Part shown: positions 55,126 through 64,000 of the stretch, one piece after another
How positions within the stretch are numbered: position 1 is the stretch's first letter
Layout: each line of letters begins with the position of its first letter
Source of the DNA: Tragulus kanchil
Taxonomy: Eukaryota; Chordata; Mammalia; Artiodactyla; Tragulidae
Assembly: GCA_022376925.1 (NCBI GenBank)
Contig: JAIOJX010000001.1
Location: 40,024,324-40,088,323, forward strand
Direction of reading: 5' to 3'
DNA: 64,000 nt
The notes under the pieces: model-generated
Told to the model about the DNA's origin: nothing
Database searches by the model: none
The model's input: the letters and a program-made list of their open reading frames with translations, nothing else
Made by a program: the position numbers and the translations under genes

Positions 55126-56098
55126 ACTATAAGCTATATTTAGGACTAGCCGTGGGCAAAATTGTGATAAGTAAAGAGTTTGTCACTTCTCTTTCCCTCT
55201 TTCTGTGCTCCTTAGTCTTGTTATTCTTCTCTCTGACTACTTTGTCTTCACCTGCCACATATATGTAGGAAATATTGAGGTGATGTGTCTAAGCTAGCCA
55301 TATATACAGTGCTCATAGTTTTAGATCTTTGAGTCTGTAATTTTCCATTTCCCACTTAAGAAAATTTCCCTGGTAATTAATACTGAATATCTGATTCCAG
55401 GAACCATACCTCAGGAGAGTGTTCCTGCATACAATGTGCATTACTTATTAGGAACTGCCTGGCACTCATTTATAAGGCTGATTACAGGCCTGCTTTTTTT
55501 TATTACTTACTGAATGTTTATAATAATTGCATGCGTTCAGGCAGACTATGTCTCTCCATGAAGCTATATGTTTTCAGGGAAAGAAATCTTTATATTTATT
55601 ACATGACAGCTCATGTGCTCACATCCATCACTTTTTGGAGCATGGCTTATTTGCAGCCTGGTGGGAGTTATATAATCTGCCACTAAAATTTCAACAAAGC
55701 AACGAGAGGGAATTAAGAGAGAGGTGTACCACTAATCTTCCCAAAAATTCTATTTTGTTAATAGAAATGAGATCTCAAATCAGTGGCAGCTTCTCCTGTA
55801 CATTTCAAGTACCACTGTTAATCTAAATCACTAATGAGCTCATTGCCTCTGTCTCTGTTTCTATCTCTGTCTCTCACATATACACACACACACTGCACAC
55901 ATACACACACGAAATGGATTGTGGTAAATATATAATGAACATGAGAAATACCCCAAAGTCAAACCAGTGGGGTCCATTTGGGTGGGATTTGGCTATTCTG
56001 GTCATGACTGCTTTTAATATGACATTGTTAAACATCCATAAGGTGGGATGTGTGTGATACCACTAGGCTGTGTCCATCTATGGCTGGATTTCTAAAGT
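55126..56098. other. Unassigned DNA with CT and CA simple repeats
   Basis: Simple CT-rich then CA-rich sequence at about 55847-55912. The 99-codon + frame 55527-55826 lacks splice sites or a motif that would support a gene. Confidence 0.4.
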
Positions 56099-56226
56099 GA
56101 AAGCAAAGGGTTAGTCACTCAGTCATGTCTGACTCTTCACAACCCCCATGGACTGTAGCCCACCAGGCTCCCCTGTCCATGGAATTCTCCAGGTGAGAAT
56201 ACTGGAATGGGTACCCATTCCCTTAA
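56099..56226 (-). mobile_element. Bov-A SINE fragment
   Basis: 'gtgaaagcaaagggttagtcactcag', 'ggactgtagcccaccaggctcc' and 'gagaatactggaatggg' are the reversed Bov-A body; no tRNA-like head is present. Confidence 0.88.
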
Positions 56227-56469
56227 TATCCTGAACTCAGTCCATTAGATATTAGTAACACCACTCAGCACCCCTGTTGGAACAAACAAAAAGATCGCCA
56301 GATATTGCCACATATTCCTAGAGCACAAAATTGAGAACTACTGGTCTAAGCCTATATCCTTTCTCCCGTTTATTCCCCATTATAGTTATCAAAGATAACA
56401 TTTTTAAAAATTCATCTGAGATCTTTGTTTCTAAATAACCAGTTAAAAGGTACAGGCATTTCTTAGGAA
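56227..56469. other. No recognised feature
   Basis: Short unique stretch. 'gagcacaaaattgagaactactgg' near 56320 resembles the end of a MER5-type repeat, but too little remains. Confidence 0.35.
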
Positions 56470-56680
56470 AGGAATAAGGCTGATTCTCAGCCTTGTCTGC
56501 ATACACACAAGGATCACTTGGAAATCTTTACAGTATACTGCCATCTGGGTATTGGTTTTGCTTCCAGAGAGATTCTGATGCTTGAGGAGTAATCTGGGTA
56601 CTGGGATTTTTAAAAACTCTTCCTATGATTCAAGTCTACTACAAAGTTGGAGAATCAGTGTTCTGGAGATTTCCGTCTAA
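56470..56680 (+). repeat. MER5A-like DNA transposon remnant
   Basis: 'gattctcagccttgtctgc', 'aaggatcacttggaaatctttac', 'gagattctgatgcttgagg' and 'gttggagaatcagtgttctgg' follow the MER5A order (tctcaaact, agaatcacctggagggctt, agtttctgattcag, gagaaccactg). Confidence 0.65.
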
Positions 56681-57394
56681 GAAATGATCATTAAAAAGCT
56701 GGCTATGTTGGGTGCTTGACAATATTCAAGTCAGGAAACACTGGTTTATGTGCTGGACTATAGACTTATCCTGTAAGGGAAATGGAATGAAATGGAAGAT
56801 ACAAACTGACTAACAGCTAATGCTGATAACAGATCAGGTCAAGACTACTTTGGACTACATTACGTATTCTGGAAAGTACTCATCCTCCCTGCCTATCCCT
56901 CGCATTTGACACGGATGAACATATTAAATGCTATTTTAAGCTAGGAAGAGTATTTTTTAGATCAATTTTATTGATGGAGAGACCAATTTTAGGTTAACAT
57001 GAAGACAGTCTTGAAGGGAAATAAAGTAGCCAGAAGATAAGCCACTCTATGGCAGGCCATATCGAACAGAAAATGATTGACTTTACCTAGTCTCAGAGGT
57101 GGAAGATAGAGGTCTGCCTTAGTCCCTGGCACCTATGCTTGATTTTATGCAGATGAACAGGTGGAAAAGGTATCTCTATCCTCATCTGGCTGCCTCTTTG
57201 GGTCATAACCCGGCGACCAGTGACTATAGCAGAATTGGGCCCTCAGAGAAGTCTGGCTAAGCACCTGATAGCCTGAGAACAGAGAGTCCTGTTGTTCACT
57301 TAAAGGAACCAATGTAGATGAACAGTAGACCAAAAAAAAAAAAAAAAAAAACCCTGTTTCACCATTAACTTAGAGCTGAGCTATGTCCATGCCC

Positions 57395-57602
57395 TGGTGG
57401 CTGAGGGTAATGAACTTACCAGCAATGTGGGAGACACAGATTTGATCCCTGTGTCAGGAAGATCCTCTGGAGGAAGACATGGCAATCCACTCTAGTATTT
57501 TTGTTTGGGGATTTCCATGGGACAGAGGAGCCTGGCAGGCTACAGTCCATGGGGTCATAAAGATTCAGACATGACTGAGGTGACTGAGAGCTCACACATG
57601 TC
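57395..57602 (+). mobile_element. Bov-tA SINE (copy 1)
   Basis: 'gccctggtggctgagggtaatg' head, 'gatttgatccctgtgtcagg', 'ggcaatccactctagtatttttg' and 'ggcaggctacagtccatgggg' body. An 18-20-nt A run at 57333-57352 lies upstream. Confidence 0.9.
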
Positions 57603-57855
57603 CATGCCACAGGCAATTATTTCTGCCCAAAACAGAGAAATAAGCTAGTGACAAAGTGTCTCCAGCTTCTCTTAACAGCCCATTATGTGTGAGTCTGTCA
57701 GTCTTTGTGTTTTCAGTCACTTTAATTTTGGGAAAAATAATGTAATGATCCTCATCTTTTTCATTTGTCCTAAAAGTGCTTACACTAGAATTATGAAATC
57801 TGAGGGTGAAAAGGAACCTTTTACCAAAACCAGATTAAGAGTGTGCACCAAAAAA
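57603..57855. other. Unassigned DNA in duplication unit 12
   Basis: Noncoding; no motif in the 68-codon frame 57685-57891. Confidence 0.35.
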
Positions 57856-58494
57856 CTGGTTTATGTGCTGGAAACAGAGGAAATGGAATGAAATGGAAGA
57901 TACAAACTGACTAACAGCTAATGCTGATAACAGATCAGGTCAAGACTACTTTGGACTACATTACGTATTCTGGAAAGTACTCATCCTCCCTGCCTATCCC
58001 TCGCATTTGACACGGATGAACATATTAAATGCTATTTTAAGCTAGGAAGAGTATTTTTTAGATCAATTTTATTGATGGAGAGACCAATTTTAGGTTAACA
58101 TGAAGACAGTCTTGAAGGGAAATAAAGTAGCCAGAAGATAAGCCACTCTATGGCAGGCCATATCGAACAGAAAATGATTGACTTTACCTAGTCTCAGAGG
58201 TGGAAGATAGAGGTCTGCCTTAGTCCCTGGCACCTATGCTTGATTTTATGCAGATGAACAGGTGGAAAAGGTATCTCTATCCTCATCTGGCTGCCTCCTT
58301 GGGTCATAACCCGGCGACCAGTGACTATAGCAGAATTGGGCCCTCAGAGAAGTCTGGCTAAGCACCTGATAGCCTGAGAACAGAGAGTCCTGTTGTTCAC
58401 TTAAAGGAACCAATGTAGATGAACAGTAGACCAAAAAAAAAAAAAAAAAAACCCTGTTTCACCATTAACTTAGAGCTGAGCTATGTCCATGCCC

Positions 58495-58702
58495 TGGTGG
58501 CTGAGGGTAATGAACTTACCAGCAATGTGGGAGACACAGATTTGATCCCTGTGTCAGGAAGATCCTCTGGAGGAAGACATGGCAATCCACTCTAGTATTT
58601 TTGTTTGGGGATTTCCATGGGACAGAGGAGCCTGGCAGGCTACAGTCCATGGGGTCATAAAGATTCAGACATGACTGAGGTGACTGAGAGCTCACACATG
58701 TC
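58495..58702 (+). mobile_element. Bov-tA SINE (copy 2)
   Basis: Duplicate of 57395-57602. Confidence 0.9.
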
Positions 58703-58934
58703 CATGCCACAGGCAATTATTTCTGCCCAAAACAGAGAAATAAGCTAGTGACAAAGTGTCTCCAGCTTCTCTTAACAGCCCATTATGTGTGAGTCTGTCA
58801 GTCTTTGTGTTTTCAGTCACTTTAATTTTGGGAAAAATAATGTAATGATCCTCATCTTTTTCATTTGTCCTAAAAGTGCTTACACTAGAATTATGAAATC
58901 TGAGGGTGAAAAAGGAACCTAATTAGAGGTCACC

Positions 58935-59140
58935 AAAACCAGTGATTCCCAAACTGCAGTGTGCACATGTCAGAGGATTGACAGCATCAGCTTGATTTGG
59001 GAACTTGTTAGAACTGCCAGGTTCTTGGGAACTCGTTAGAACTGGCCCTCTTCCCCAAACTATTGAATGGGAATCTGCATTTATAACAAGATCCTTGGGA
59101 AATTCTTTATACGTATGAAAGGTTGAGAATCATGTAACTG
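58935..59140 (+). repeat. MER5A-like DNA transposon remnant
   Basis: 'cagtgattcccaaactgcagtgtgcac', 'gaatgggaatctgcatttataacaag' and 'gaaaggttgagaatcatg' match MER5A in the sense direction, with a partly repeated 'aacttgttagaactg' segment near 59003 and 59030. Confidence 0.75.
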
Positions 59141-59688
59141 GACCAACTTCTTTGAAGATTCAGTATAGGGTAGGGAAACTCTCTAGGCTTTATATTTTAG
59201 TCTACTGAAAAATTGTGTATTCATGTTCTCTAGGCTTGGTTGCTTTAGATCACCCCTCCAAACTATCACTGAGTATCTTCTGTATTCTGGGCACTGAGAT
59301 TATAGTAGTTCTCAGGCTTTTAACCTTTGTCTTTCTCGTCTATGTTTACAGTTACTAGAGTTCACCTCTTTGAACCTCTTCCAAATGCTGCAGTATGAGG
59401 TGACTGAAGCCCATTCTAACCTGATTTTAAATGAGAGTGAGGGAAATGCCAAACTGGTTTACAGGAGTATTTTCCTGCTTCTAAAATTGTTCTTTCCAGT
59501 CATTTATCCACACAGCAGGGTCATGATTGTTTGACACCTCTCACCATTCCTTCCTTAATCCTATGATCTAACCACAATGGCTTTCTTTAAGTTTCTTGAA
59601 AGCATCAAGCTCTATTGTACCTTAGTGACTTATGCTCTTCCCATACTGTGGAATAGTCTTCTCTTCTTGATCTGGTTAATGCCTATTA
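59141..59688. other. No recognised feature
   Basis: Noncoding unique-looking DNA. 'gtatcttctgtattctgggcactgagattatag' near 59272 may be a tiny L2 or MIR piece. Confidence 0.35.
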
Positions 59689-59800
59689 ATTCTTTTTTTA
59701 TTTAATTAACTTTTAATTGAAGGATAATCACTTTACAATCTTGTGAGGGTTTTTGCCATACATCGACATGAATTGACCACAAGTATACATGTGTAGAACA
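59689..59800 (-). mobile_element. L1 3'-end fragment
   Basis: 'aattgaaggataatcactttacaatcttgtgag' and 'gccatacatcgacatgaattg' are the reversed L1 3' UTR start. Only about 110 bp. Confidence 0.75.
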
Positions 59801-60269
59801 TTATCTTAAGTGGAACTTATTCAGAAAAGTTGTACTTGACCATTTCCTCTCAGTTCGAATCAGCTGTTTTTGTTATCATCTTTCATTCTCCTCCTTTATA
59901 TTTCCTTGGGAACACAACATGAAATCGTGAATATATTTTATAATCATATGTTTATTTGGGGGATTATTTTTTAGTGATCTCTTCTACCATAATCTAATCT
60001 GCATGGGCCTAGCAACTATGTTTGGTTCTTCACCATGGATGCTTAAGGTTTAGAATAGCATTTGATACATTGCACATGCTCGGTAAATATCTGTTGAATG
60101 CAGTGTGTATTTTCTCTTACCAGCCTAATATTACTCCCACAGGTGACTATTTAATTCATTCTCATGCTTTATTTTCTTTGTAATAATTATCATTAGCTGA
60201 AACTCTCTGTTGATTAATGCATTTATATATGTTTAATTGTCTGTGTCCTCCATCTAAACTATCAGTTCT
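59801..60269. other. No recognised feature
   Basis: Noncoding. 'gcacatgctcggtaaatatctgttgaatgcag' near 60072 resembles the L2/MIR 3' terminus, so part may be an old repeat. Confidence 0.4.
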
Positions 60270-60580
60270 ATAGGGTGCAGACCCTGAACCAGACTGCCTC
60301 AGTTTAAATCTCACCTTTACTACTTACTGCATTTATAGCAGTAAGAAAGTCACTCATTTAAGCCAGCTTCCATGACTCATTGCTAAAACTGTAATAATAA
60401 TTGTCCCTGTTTCATAAGCCTGTTGGGAGAATTAATTGAAAGATAATATATAAACCACCTATCAGGCTGCCTGTTGTGATGATGGTAGCTATTATCAGTA
60501 TTATCCATATCTGTTTTCTTGGATAATTGATCAGTACCACTAACATAGTAGGTGTTCCCTAAATATATTTTGAGTATATT
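60270..60580 (+). repeat. MIR SINE remnant
   Basis: 'accagactgcctcagtttaaatctcacc', 'gtaataataattgtccctg', 'gttgggagaattaattg' and 'aacatagtaggtgttccctaaat' follow MIR through to its 3' end. Confidence 0.75.
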
Positions 60581-61449
60581 AAGGAAAGTGTTAGGCCTGA
60601 TTAGACATGGAAATGATATTTTATTTGGCTCCAGAGGAATAATGCCATTTTACCAAATTTCATAGAAGTTATTTGTCTGCCATGGCATACTATAAAATTG
60701 CCCCTTTTGATTATGGGAAGGGAAGTAACTTAGCCTTTGCTGCTATATTTCTGATATTGGATTAAAGAGTGACACCTCTTAACATCTAGATAAAATTCTA
60801 GTACCTTAATCAATGTGACTCTAGATATTTTGCTCTTAAAACAGCTGTTCAATTAAATTCTTCAGTACACACCCCATTCCCACCCCCACTTGGCCTACAG
60901 TGAATATAAATTTTAAATTGATTTTAGTGCTACTGTGAACATAACTTCTGTCTGAGCAAGAAATGTATTCTAAGGGTAGAATTGGTTACTAATTTAAATT
61001 CCTTATCCCCCCCTTTGCTACAAATGTTAGGATATTCAGACAAGTTGGAGCAGGGAGCTTCAAGGACTTAATTCAACCCTCTCTTCACATATATGAAATA
61101 GAGAAGCTCAGTGATTTATCATACTCTGTATTTTATTGTACTGTCATTTTTTGTATATTTAAGTTTGGTTAATACAATCTTGACAGCAGAGTGGAATGTA
61201 ATTTAAATTTTAATATTTTCAGCTACAGCAATGGCAATGTATTATTTCTGCATATGGAAAGATACCAGTTTTCTGATTGACTGATATAGCAGAGGGTACA
61301 AATATATATCCTCAGGTTACTTTTTGAAAATAGAAGTGAAAGATCATCTCTCCATGTCAGCGATGTCATGACATAATAGATGCTTTGAATTATTCACTTG
61401 GTGCCAAAGATCCCATCAAGTTTTAAAATATATGTTTAGATACTTAAAA
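60581..61449. other. No recognised feature
   Basis: Unique-looking AT-rich DNA with no ORF above 60 codons. Confidence 0.4.
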
Positions 61450-61592
61450 TGGGGCTATAGCACAGGAAATATGGCCAATCTTTCATAATAATTTTAAATG
61501 GAGCATAATCTATAAAAATATTTTATCACCATTATACACATGAAAATAGTATAATTTTGTAAATCAACTGTAATTCAATAAAAAAGAGTGTT
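61450..61592 (+). mobile_element. L1 3'-end fragment
   Basis: 'ggggctatagcacaggaaatatgg' and 'tttgtaaatcaactgtaattcaataaaaaa' are the terminal L1 3' UTR in the sense direction, with a short A-rich tail. Confidence 0.75.
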
Positions 61593-61652
61593 AATTTTCA
61601 AAATTGGTCTTTTAACGTTTAGAATGCTATTTTTTTTAAAAAAATCACACAG

Positions 61653-61902
61653 TGGGCTTCCCTGGTGGTCCAGTGGTTAAAGAGTCCGCCTTGCAGTGGA
61701 GGGGGCACTGGTTCGATCCCTGGCCTGGGAAGATCCCACGTGCCATGAAACAACTGGACTGGTGTATCCAATTATGAGCCAGTGCTCTGGAGCGCATGTG
61801 CCCAGAACCAGTGCTCTGCAATGAGAGAGGCCACTGTAACAGGAGGCCCACACAGACCAAAAAATGAAGATGAATGAAAATAAATAAATAAAATATCTAT
61901 AT
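61653..61902 (+). mobile_element. CHR-type SINE
   Basis: 'gggcttccctggtggtccagtgg', 'ggttcgatccctggcctgggaag', 'gtgctctggagcgcatgtgcc' and 'aggaggcccacacagacc', then an AAAT-type tail. The two minus frames here are its translations. Confidence 0.93.
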
Positions 61903-61965
61903 ATATAGTTAGATAGATAAATTTTAGCCTGTTTTATTGATGTTTTACTTATTTTCATCCATCTT

Positions 61966-62025
61966 TATATATATATACATATATATATATGTATATATAT
62001 GTATATATATATATATATATATATC
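61966..62025. repeat. AT-rich microsatellite (TA/TATG)n
   Basis: TA runs interrupted by 'gtatatatat' units. It is self-complementary and lies between a CHR and a Bov-tA SINE. Confidence 0.92.
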
Positions 62026-62039
62026 TCACAGTAATGCTT

Positions 62040-62268
62040 AAGTAGGTTGGTGGCACAGTGGCAAAGAACCCACCTGCCAAGGCAGGCAATGCAAGAGACC
62101 TGGTTTTGATCCCTGGGTCTGATCCCTGTGTCAGGAAGGTCCTCTAGAGGAGGAAATGGCATCCCAATTGAATATTCTTGCCTGAAAACTTCCATGGTTA
62201 GAAGAGCTTGGTGGGATACAGTCCATAGGGTTGCAGAGAGTCAGACAGGAGGAACTGAGCACACATGT
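62040..62268 (+). mobile_element. Bov-tA SINE
   Basis: 'ggttggtggcacagtggcaaag', 'ttttgatccctgggtctgatccc', 'ggcatcccaattgaatattcttgcc' and 'ggtgggatacagtccatagg'. The B-box region holds a short internal repeat, 'tgatccctg' twice. Confidence 0.9.
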
Positions 62269-62920
62269 TAAGCTGTGTCTCTCCAAAGGTAAAATTCTGA
62301 ATGCAAATAGCTGATAGCACAGATTTTAATACTGTTTCCAGAAGCCAACCTGATAAAGGAGCTCTAGTATAATGATTTTGCACTCCGAAGATCAAAATTT
62401 CAGTAGCATCAATTAAGGTTGGTTAAAAAGAGAACCAGAGTCTGTTTGCCCCAAAAGCAAATATATATATATATATATGAGTTCAAGTTCAAGGTGTAGG
62501 AAAATAGTTGACCTACTTATGGCCTATGAAGCAAACATTTAGTTATCCAGTCCTCATCACAGGAATGTGCCCTCAGTTCATACATGATTTGAGCTAAAGA
62601 AGGAACCCTTTTTTCCACTCTGTAGAAATAAGCAGTATTTTAATCAGGTTGGAATAAATACTATGGATTAAGGAACCAAGTCTTTTTTGGTCTTAACATT
62701 GTCTCCACAGCTGTGTGGGATGTGTAATAGTTACACAATATGTTGTTATTGAATGAATAAACATATTTCTGTTATTTTAAAAATTAAAACAGAATTTTCA
62801 TTTGGAACTCATGTATTTTTTTCAGGTATTACTTGGAAAGCTGAAACTCTCCCTAAGGGTTAGGATATCTTTGGGACAAAGTTTGAAAATCACATGTGCC
62901 TGTCACTATGAAAACTGAGA
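62269..62920. other. No recognised feature
   Basis: Noncoding, with an AT run at 62461-62479. It contains the left edge of duplication unit 13 at 62703. Confidence 0.4.
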
Positions 62921-63207
62921 TAGGGGCTTCCCTGGTGGTCCAGTGGGTAAGGACACCGCCTTGCAGTGCAAGGGGCACCGGTTCGATCCCTGGCCTGTGA
63001 AGATCTCACGTGCCGCAGAGCGGCTGGACCGATTTGTCCCAACTACCGAGCCGGAGCTCTGGAGTGCATGTGCCCAGAGCCAGTGCTCTGCAGCGACAGA
63101 GGCCACTTTGATGGGAGGCCCACACAGGCCAAAGAACAAAGATAAATGAATGAAAGATCAATAGAAGTGGCCAAAAACAAAAACAAAAACAAAAAACAAA
63201 ACTGAGA
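62911..63207 (+). mobile_element. CHR-type SINE with 10-bp target-site duplication
   Basis: 'aaaactgaga' at 62911-62920 and 63198-63207 flanks the SINE. It has 'ggcttccctggtggtccagtgg', 'ccggttcgatccctggcc', 'cagagcggctggaccg' and a CAAAA-type tail at 63173-63197. It is CpG-rich and probably among the youngest insertions here. Confidence 0.94.
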
Positions 63208-63488
63208 ACAATTAGTCACTGGATAGTCTTCAGTTACTCTGAATCTTACACCATCTTCTTGTTTCCACTTTTTTTTTTGTTTGCCTCTACTGTTCTACTT
63301 ACTTATATTCTATCTCGAGTCCACAGTCAAGGGAATATTAATGAAGGAGACAAGGCAAAATACAGAAGTGTGGAAGTTATAGTGAACTGAGTTTCATACT
63401 CTGAGAAAGTAAAATGAGATGAAACCCCATGAGAAGAAAAATAGTGCAGTTCTCTTTTATTTTCTGGAATCTCTTTCTAAGAACAAAT
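63208..63488. other. No recognised feature
   Basis: Short unique stretch. Confidence 0.35.
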
Positions 63489-63844
63489 CTTTTTTTGTAA
63501 TTCATTTTTATTTTACTTTTACAGAATTTTGCTGTTTACTGCTGCACATCAACCTGAGTCAGCCATAGGTACACACATCTCCCCTCTCACTTGAACTTCC
63601 CTCCCATCTCCTTCCCCATCCCACCCTTCCAGGTTGTTGCAGAGCCCCTGTGTAAGTTCCCTTAGTCTTACAGCAGATTCACACTGGTTATCTATTTTAC
63701 ATAAAGTAATTTAAGTTTCCATGTTACTCTTTAAGTACATCTCACACATTCCTCCCTCCCCTCAAATGCCCATAAGTCTTTTCTCTATGTCTGTTTCTCC
63801 ATTGCCGCTTTGCATATACATTAATTAGTATCATCTTTTAAATT
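63489..63844 (-). mobile_element. L1 3' UTR fragment
   Basis: 'tttacagaattttgctgtttactgctgcac', 'ccaggttgttgcagagccc', 'tccctcccctcaaatgcccataagtc' and 'ctccattgccgctttgcatatac' are reversed L1 3' UTR of the same type as at 17.3 and 32.4 kb. It stops exactly at the duplication junction, so the rest of this L1 may lie beyond copy 2. Confidence 0.85.
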
Positions 63845-64000
63845 CTCCACAGCTGTGTGGGATGTGTAATAGTTACACAATATGTTGTTATTGAATGAAT
63901 AAACATATTTCTGTTATTTTAAAAATTAAAACAGAATTTTCATTTGGAACTCATGTATTTTTTTCAGGTATTACTTGGAAAGCTGAAACTCTCCCTAAGG

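Larger units (their letters stand above)
56741..58966. repeat. About 1.1-kb direct tandem duplication (unit 12)
   Basis: Copies 56741-57855 and 57856-58966, internal offset 1101. They match closely over the middle but differ at both ends: 56757-56780 versus 57872-57881, and 57823-57848 versus 58917-58966, where copy 1 lacks part of the MER5A-like text. One clear substitution: 'gctgcctctttggg' versus 'gctgcctccttggg'. Confidence 0.94.
62703..64000. repeat. About 1142-bp direct tandem duplication, cut by the window end (unit 13)
   Basis: Copy 1 is 62703-63844; copy 2 starts at 63845 and matches from 'ctccacagctgtgtggg' to the last base, 156 bp seen. If it follows the others it should continue for about another kilobase outside the window. 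Confidence 0.9.

Noticed and set aside
55527..55826. 99-codon + strand ORF
   Set aside because: No splice signals, repeat-free but without recognisable protein features; treated as chance.
62921..63000. tRNA gene-like sequence (A- and B-box-like motifs)
   Set aside because: It is the tRNA-Glu-derived head of a CHR SINE; the same applies to all CHR and Bov-tA heads in the window. No intact cloverleaf tRNA gene was seen.

Overview
This window is nuclear DNA from a ruminant, most likely a bovid. The evidence is its repeat content: BovB (RTE-type LINE) on both strands, tRNA-headed Bov-tA/Bov-A SINEs, CHR-type tRNA-Glu-derived SINEs, ruminant-type L1 pieces, and an older mammalian layer of MIR, L2, MER5A-like and other DNA transposon remnants. 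There is no operon structure, no CpG island and no intact long reading frame. Every ORF above about 100 codons is a repeat remnant, an antisense reading of a repeat, or has no recognisable content. Repeat families were identified by eye, so subfamily names and edges are approximate.

Only one piece looks like part of a host gene: a 99-nt exon on the + strand at 38253-38351. It has a good acceptor, a consensus donor, and an ATG directly preceded by an in-frame stop. It would encode the first 28 residues of a protein I do not recognise. The rest would then be intron or flanking DNA of that gene.

Layout: 1-4.9 kb is dominated by BovB (two minus-strand pieces and one plus-strand 3' end). 5-17 kb is mostly unique DNA with Bov-tA, MIR, L2 and L1 pieces. 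17.2-19 kb holds a 5'-truncated L1 and an L1 3' end split by a CHR SINE. 19.7-22.1 kb has CHR SINEs and a polyadenylated retrocopy-like unit. 22.6-31.6 kb is a chain of duplications over MIR, L1, BovB and L2 remnants. 32.4-34.55 kb is a minus-strand L1 carrying a CHR SINE with a 16-bp target-site duplication. 37.7-38.35 kb is an L2 split by a CHR SINE, then the exon. 40.5-42.1 kb is a three-level nest (BovB in L1 in a DNA transposon). 43-64 kb is mostly unique DNA with scattered SINE, MIR, MER5A and L1 pieces.

The most striking feature is not a gene. Thirteen near-perfect direct duplications, each of about 1.05-1.14 kb, lie side by side or almost so along the window, plus one of 438 bp. Three unrelated loci share an exact offset of 1062 bp and two share 1120 bp. 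Breakpoints ignore repeat boundaries, some junctions carry 7-37 bp of filler, and copies differ by scattered substitutions and homopolymer changes. Biological tandem duplication would not be expected to give such quantised lengths. The best reading is false duplication in the assembly (unmerged overlapping contig ends or uncollapsed haplotypes), adding about 14 kb. I found no evidence of a new biological system.
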